A stretch of DNA of 64,000 bases, taken from Hyperoodon ampullatus. Its lineage: Eukaryota; Chordata; Mammalia; Artiodactyla; Ziphiidae. The notes under the pieces are model-generated. The model did not search any database. It worked only from the letters and a program-made list of their open reading frames with translations, and was not told the origin of the DNA. This document shows, piece after piece, positions 58,359 to 64,000 of this stretch (its first letter is position 1; the number at the start of each line of letters is the position of its first letter). The stretch covers positions 25,568,588 to 25,632,587 of the forward strand of contig OX457070.1 of NCBI GenBank assembly GCA_949752795.1, given 5' to 3'. The position numbers and the translations under genes were made by a program.

Positions 58359-60125
58359 CGTACTATGCACACTGCAACTTTGATATTGGTGACCTAGTGC
58401 GAAAAGCACTATTTTCCCCACTGGAGGGCAGAAGGCCTGTGGTGTCAAATTTCCCTGAGACAGTGCTGTTCTCTGTCTTCTCTTCACAGCTAGAGTGCCT
58501 TCACGGAGAACAGAGTGTCCTTGGAGAAACAGAGAGCGTCCTGTGCATTCCAGGCGGCATCCCAGATCACCCATTGCGAAAGGGAACTCTCGACCTCTCT
58601 CCAGGGTTCAAAGAATCGATCGGATGGCCCATTCACACTTTGAGGCGTTCAGCCGGTTTTCCACTGCCTTCTGGAGAAGTACTGCTGGATCTCTAGTATG
58701 CTTGTCCTACGGCACCCAGGTCCTCACAGTGTCCCAGGGAACAACACTGCGTACAGTATCACCCTTCCTGGCTGACTGAGCAGCACCATGCTACCTAAGG
58801 CCTCCGGATCACCAATTGGAAAGCACTGTGAAAGGCAACCCTGTGCTTTTTCTCCAGAGAGCTCGATGGCCAAAACATTCAACAGACTCCCAGAACACAG
58901 CACTAGCTCGTCTTTCGTAGGTGTCATGTCAGTGGACCTCAGGGCAGAGCTTGAGCTGCAAGGATGACACACTCCCCTAAGTGTCCGTTCCGGGTGCCCT
59001 TACTTGGCAGACCTCTGCCTATGCCATGCACAAAGTAGAGAGGGTCTGCAGTTTTCTAAATGTAGATAGATTCCCCTGAACCCTACTACGCTTAGAGAAA
59101 CTGCGAGGACACGGCGCAACCTCCCCAAAGCCTTACGTCCCATACACCAGCCACACGTTGCCCATCACCACTCACTCGAATTCGAACTCATCCAGGAAGT
59201 GGCCACAGTGCCCCCTTCTGTCTGTTTTGGCTCGCTGGAAACTGAACGTACTCGGGCAGTTTGGAACGTGCAGCTTGGCAATGTATGTGCATGGTCGCAC
59301 GTCCCAGCTGTAAGCAGGACAGCTGCAGCCTCCATGCCGCCTGAAATATAGTGCTGCTGCCAGTCTCACGTCCTGGATTGCCCTACGTAGGAAAAGGGCG
59401 TTTCCCTGAGGGCAATACGGTGCTTCCAGTTCCCTGCAAGAGGCATGGGAAAGGCGCCAATGCCTAAAGGGAAAACGACACTGCCTGCCAGGCTCTTACT
59501 ATGGTCCATGTATTGCATTTGGAAGATTGGGCATACATCATTCGCCAGGAAAACCTAGTCCATGGAGTGCCTTCACGTTAGTGAGCTTCTCGGAACTCTG
59601 GCATTACTGCGTCCTCCGCATCTCCCAGGAAAGAACACTGAGACCTGAGTAGCCCTTCCTGGGCGACTTCACAACCCTCAGGGATCTTGGGCCTCCGGGC
59701 ATCTCTCCCTTAACGCGGAGTGGAAAGCAGCCCACTGCTTTCTGCGTTGGAGAGCTAGGTGTCTGAGCTTTCGAAAGTCCACCCAAACACGGGCCCAGCA
59801 GGTCTTTTAAGTGTACGGCCAGTGGCTCACAGCACTGCACCAGGGCCACAATGAGAAAACACGCTCCTCAGGGTTTGTCTCGGGAAGCCTCACTGGCCCT
59901 CTCTCTAAGCCAAGCAGGCCGTTGACCTTCGAAGCAACCTGACAAAGGCACGGTTTGCCCCTGAAACGCCCAGAGCCCTTTTATAAGGTGTGCGGGCGTC
60001 GAAGCCTAACCCAAGTCAGTGGGGACGTCACGCCACTCGCCGCAGGCAGAACTGCCTTGCTACGAAGTTTCAACGGGGAAGGACAGGGGGCCGCTTCCGA
60101 CCCTTTGACTGTGGCAGAAACTACA
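58359..60125 (+). repeat. Satellite unit 34, class A, dimer position b
   Basis: 1,767 bp: short form minus one base in GAACTCATCC near 59,185. GACAGTGCTG, AAAGAATCG with ACACTTTGAGG, CTTGGCAGACC, and private GAATTCGAAC near 59,178, an EcoRI-type site. CRE-like site intact. Confidence 0.95.
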
Positions 60126-61894
60126 CGTACTATGCACACTGCAACTTTGATATTGGTGACCTAGTGCGAAAAGCACTATTTTCCCCACTGGAGGGCAGAA
60201 GGCCTGTGGTGTCAAATTTCCCTGAGACAGGGCTGTTCTCTGTCTTCTCCTCACAGCTAGAGTGCCTTCACGGAGAGAAGAGTGTCCTTGGAGAAACAGA
60301 GAGCGTCCTGTGCATTCCAGGCGGCATCCCAGATCACCCATTGCGAAAGGGAAATCTCGACCTCTCTCCAGGGTTCAAAGGATCGATCGGATGGCCCATT
60401 CACACATTGAGGCGTTCAGCGGTTTTTCCACTGCCTTCTGGAGAAGTACTGCTGGATCTCTAGTATGCTTGTCCTACGGCACCCAGGTCCTCACAGTGTC
60501 CCAGGGAATAACACTGCATACAGGATCACCCTTCCTGGCTGACTGAGCAGCACCATGCTACCTAAGGCCTCCGGATCACCAATTGGAAAGCACTGTGAAA
60601 GGCAACCCTGTGCTTTTTCTCCAGAGAGCTCGATGGCCAAAACATTCAACGGACTCCCAGAACACAGCACTAGCTCGTCTTTCGTAGGTGTCATGTCAGT
60701 GGACCTCAGGGCAGAGAGTGAGCTGCAAGGATAACACACTCCCCTAAGTGTCCGTTCCGGGTGCCCTCACTTGGCGGACTTCTGCCTATGCCACGCACAA
60801 AGTAGAGAGGCCCTGCAGTTTTCTAAATGTAGATAGATTCCCCTTGAACCCTACTACGCTTAGAGAAACTGCGAGGACACGTCGCAGCCTCCCCAAAGCC
60901 TTACGTCCCATACACCAGCCACACGATGCCCATCACAACTCACTCGGTTTTGAACTTCATCCAGGAAGTGGCCAGAGTGCCCCCTTCTGTCTGTTTTGGC
61001 TCGCTGGAAACTGAACGAACTCGGGCAGTTTGGAACGTGCAGCTTGGCAATGTATGTGCATGGTCGCACGTCCCAGCTGTAAGCAGGACCGCTGCAGCCT
61101 CCATGCCGCCTGAAATATAGTGCTGCTGCCAGTCTCACATCCTGGATTGCCCTACGTAGGAAAAGGGCGTTTCCCTGAGGGCAATACGGTGCTTCCAGTT
61201 CCCTGCAAGAGGCATGGGAAAGGCGCCAATGCCTAAAGGGAAAACGACACTGCCTGCCAGGCTCTTACTATGGTCCATGTATTGCATTTGGAAGATTGGG
61301 CATACATCATTCGCCAGGAAAACCTCGTCCATGGAGTGCCTTCACGTTAGTGAGCTTCTCGGAACTCTGGCATTACTGCGTCCTCCGCATCTCCCAGGAA
61401 AGAACACTGAGACCTGAGTAGCCCTTCCTGGGCGACTTCACAACCCTCAGGGATCTTGGGCCTCCGGGCATCTCTCCCTTAACGCGGAGTGGAAAGGAGC
61501 CCACTGCTTTCTTCGTTGGTGGGCTAAGTGTCTGAGCTTTCGAAAGTCCACCCAAACACGGGCCCAGCAGGTCTTTTAAGTGTACGGCCAGTGGCTCACA
61601 GCACTGCACCAGGGCCACAATGAGAAAACACGCTCCTCAGGGTTTGTCTCGGGAAGCCTCACTGGCCGTCTCTCTAAGCCAAGCAGGGCGTTGACCTTCA
61701 AAGCAACCTGACAAAGGCACGGTTTGCCCCTGAAACGCCCAGAGCCCTTTTATAAGGTGTGCGGGCGTCGAAGCCTAACCCAAGTCAGTGGGGACATCAC
61801 GCCACTCGCCGCAGGCAAAACTGCTTTGCTACGAAGTTTCAACGGGGAAGGACAGGGGGCCGCTTCCGACCCTTTGACTGTGGCAGAAACTACA
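60126..61894 (+). repeat. Satellite unit 35, class B, dimer position a
   Basis: 1,769 bp. Near-copy of unit 33; I saw no difference in the stretches compared. Confidence 0.95.
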
Positions 61895-63661
61895 CGTACT
61901 ATGCACACTGCAACTTTGATATTGGTGACCTAGTGCGAAAAGCACTATTTTCCCCACTGGAGGGCAGAAGGCCTGTGGTGTCAAATTTCCCTGAGACAGT
62001 GCTGTTCTCTGTCTTCTCTTCACAGCTAGAGTGCCTTCACGGAGAACAGAGTGTCCTTGGAGAAACAGAGAGCGTCCTGTGCATTCCAGGCGGCATCCCA
62101 GATCACCCATTGCGAAAGGGAACTCTCGACCTCTCTCCAGGGTTCAAAGAATCGATCGGATGGCCCATTCACACTTTGAGGCGTTCAGCCGGTTTTCCAC
62201 TGCCTTCTGGAGAAGTACTGCTGGATCTCTAGTATGCTTGTCCTACGGCACCCAGGTCCTCACAGTGTCCCAGGGAACAACACTGCGTACAGTATCACCC
62301 TTCCTGGCTGACTGAGCAGCACCATGCTACCTAAGGCCTCCGGATCACCAATTGGAAAGCACTGTGAAAGGCAACCCTGTGCTTTTTCTCCAGAGAGCTC
62401 GATGGCCAAAACATTCAACAGACTCCCAGAACACAGCACTAGCTCGTCTTTCGTAGGTGTCATGTCAGTGGACCTCAGGGCAGAGCTTGAGCTGCAAGGA
62501 TGACACACTCCCCTAAGTGTCCGTTCCGGGTGCCCTTACTTGGCAGACCTCTGCCTATGCCATGCACAAAGTAGAGAGGGTCTGCAGTTTTCTAAATGTA
62601 GATAGATTCCCCTGAACCCTACTACGCTTAGAGAAACTGTGAGGACACGGCGCAACCTCCCCAAAGCCTTACGTCCCATACACCAGCCACACGTTGCCCA
62701 TCACCACTCACTCGGATTCGAACTCATCCAGGAAGTGGCCAGAGTGCCCCCTTCTGTCTGTTTTGGCTCGCTGGAAACTGAACGTACTCGGGCAGTTTGG
62801 AACGTGCAGCTTGGCAATGTATGTGCATGGTCGCACGTCCCAGCTGTAAGCAGGACAGCTGCAGCCTCCATGCCGCCTGAAATATAGTGCTGCTGCCAGT
62901 CTCACGTCCTGGATTGCCCTACGTAGGAAAAGGGCGTTTCCCTGAGGGCAATACGGTGCTTCCAGTTCCCTGCAAGAGGCATGGGAAAGGCGCCAATGCC
63001 TAAAGGGAAAACGACACTGCCTGCCAGGCTCTTACTATGGTCCATGTATTGCATTTGGAAGATTGGGCATACATCATTCGCCAGGAAAACCTAGTCCATG
63101 GAGTGCCTTCACGTTAGTGAGCTTCTCGGAACTCTGGCATTACTGCGTCCTCCGCATCTCCCAGGAAAGAACACTGAGACCTGAGTAGCCCTTCCTGGGC
63201 GACTTCACAACCCTCAGGGATCTTGGGCCTCCGGGCATCTCTCCCTTAACGCGGAGTGGAAAGCAGCCCACTGCTTTCTGCGTTGGAGAGCTAGGTGTCT
63301 GAGCTTTCAAAAGTCCACCCAAACACGGGCCCAGCAGGTCTTTTAAGTGTACGGCCAGTGGCTCACAGCACTGCACCAGGGCCACAATGAGAAAACACGC
63401 TCCTCAGGGTTTGTCTCGGGAAGCCTCACTGGCCCTCTCTCTAAGCCAAGCAGGCCGTTGACCTTCGAAGCAACCTGACAAAGGCACGGTTTGCCCCTGA
63501 AACGCCCAGAGCCCTTTTATAAGGTGTGCGGGTGTCGAAGCCTAACCCAAGTCAGTGGGGACGTCACGCCACTCGCCGCAGGCAGAACTGCCTTGCTACG
63601 AAGTTTCAACGGGGAAGGACAGGGGGCCGCTTCCGACCCTTTGACTGTGGCAGAAACTACA
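61895..63661 (+). repeat. Satellite unit 36, class A, dimer position b
   Basis: 1,767 bp, near-copy of unit 34 with GGATTCGAAC for GAATTCGAAC. Private CTTTCAAAAG near 63,305 and GCGGGTGTCG near 63,529. CRE-like site intact. Confidence 0.95.
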
Positions 63662-64000
63662 CGTACTATGCACACTGCAACTTTGATATTGGTGACCTAG
63701 TGCGAAAAGCACTATTTTCCCCACTGGAGGGCAGAAGGCCTGTGGTGTCAAATTTCCCTGAGACAGGGCTGTTCTCTGTCTTCTCTTCACAGCTAGAGTG
63801 CCTTCACGGAGAGAAGAGTGTCCTTGGAGAAACAGAGAGCGTCCTGTGCATTCCAGGCGGCATCCCAGATCACCCATTGCGAAAGGGAAATCTCGACCTC
63901 TCTCCAGGGTTCAAAGGAACGGTCGGATGGCCCATTCACACATTGAGGCGTTCAGCGGTTTTTCCACTGCCTTCTGGAGAAGTACTGCTGGATCTCTAGT
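63662..64000 (+). repeat. Satellite unit 37, partial (first 339 bp)
   Basis: Cut by the window edge. GGAGAGAAGAG and GGAACGGTCGG near 63,917 mark it as tetramer position d type (units 22 and 26), so it does not continue the adjacent B-A dimer. Confidence 0.93.

Larger units (their letters stand above)
56590..60125 (+). repeat. Dimer higher-order repeat epsilon, copy 1 (units 33-34)
   Basis: 3,536-bp B-A pair repeated immediately downstream. Shared private markers: TTCTCCTCACAG near 56,711, CTCACATCCTGG near 57,598, AACCTCGTCC near 57,785, GTTGGTGGGC near 57,981, GACAGTGCTG near 58,460 and a 1-bp deletion in GAACTCATCC near 59,184. The matching segment extends left into unit 32, to about 56.0 kb. 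Confidence 0.95.
60126..63661 (+). repeat. Dimer higher-order repeat epsilon, copy 2 (units 35-36)
   Basis: Second copy, also 3,536 bp. Seen differences from copy 1 are few: GGATTCGAAC instead of GAATTCGAAC near 62,715, AGTGGCCAGAG instead of AGTGGCCACAG, CTGTGAGG near 62,638, and CTTTCAAAAG near 63,305, which breaks a palindrome intact elsewhere. Confidence 0.95.
1..64000. repeat. Satellite DNA array, ~1,768-bp monomer, 36.2 copies, all one orientation
   Basis: The sequence returns to itself every 1,767-1,769 bases from the first base to the last, with no interruption, inversion or foreign insertion seen. The phase marker CGTACTATGC recurs at 1, 1769, 3538, 5306, 7074 and onward to 63662. 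Copies differ by scattered substitutions and a handful of 1-bp indels. Neither edge of the array is in the window, so the true array is longer. The monomer itself is not built from obvious short subrepeats. Megabase-scale arrays of this kind are typical of centromeric or pericentromeric heterochromatin in animals; that location is inference. I did not recognise the family by sequence. Confidence 0.98.

Noticed and set aside
59178..59183. EcoRI-type site unique to unit 34 as a functional marker
   Set aside because: A single-base private variant (GAATTC versus GGATTC in unit 36); useful only for physical mapping.
1..64000. CRISPR array, rDNA array or protein-coding macrosatellite
   Set aside because: The repeat unit is far too long and spacer-free for CRISPR, no rRNA sequence is recognisable, and no monomer has a plausible ATG-initiated long frame.
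1..64000. Retroelement or endogenous virus origin of the monomer
   Set aside because: No reverse transcriptase, gag-like or LTR hallmarks, no poly-A tail and no target-site duplications were seen in the monomer or its translations.

Overview
The whole 64-kb window is one uninterrupted head-to-tail tandem array of a satellite monomer of about 1,768 bp. There are 36 complete copies plus a 339-bp partial copy at the right edge, all in the same orientation. I found no unique flanking DNA, no transposon, no tRNA, rRNA or CRISPR, and no gene I would defend. The open frames present are short, lie on both strands, start at GTG/TTG/CTG rather than ATG, and vary mostly at amino-acid-changing positions between copies.

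Copies begin (arbitrary phase, at the CGTACTATGC motif) at 1, 1769, 3538, 5306 and so on to 63662. Lengths are 1,767 to 1,769 bp, and each length difference examined traces to an identifiable 1-bp indel. Two linked markers near unit offsets 600 and 717 split the copies into class A (GGATGAC plus CCCCTGAA, 16 copies) and class B (GGATAAC plus CCCCTTGAA, 20 copies). In order the array reads ABBABBABB ABBBBBABB AABA AABA AABA BBBABA.

On top of the monomer period lie higher-order repeats whose period changes along the array. Offsets of six units (about 10.61 kb) occur in the left half (1-4.1 kb against 10.6-14.7 kb; about 15.7-17.1 kb against 26.3-27.8 kb). A dimer occupies 17.7-24.8 kb (3,537 and 3,538 bp). 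Three successive copies of a tetramer (7,073 bp each) occupy 31.8-53.1 kb. A second dimer (3,536 bp, two copies) occupies 56.6-63.7 kb. Copies one higher-order period apart are nearly identical, while neighbours differ more, as expected from recent unequal crossover, amplification and gene conversion in centromeric or pericentromeric satellites.

The organism is a eukaryote and most likely a vertebrate, probably a mammal (inference from monomer length, homogenised higher-order structure and CpG/TpG variation). The length is close to the roughly 1.7-1.76 kb that I recall for the common satellite of whales. I did not recognise the sequence itself, so this is only a lead to test.

Each monomer carries some possibly functional motifs: a minus-strand TATA box with a CRE-like site about 39 bp upstream of it, which exists in two or three linked haplotypes; a half-match to the CENP-B box; a strong plus-strand 3' splice-site-like tract; and several short perfect palindromes. 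None is proven functional.
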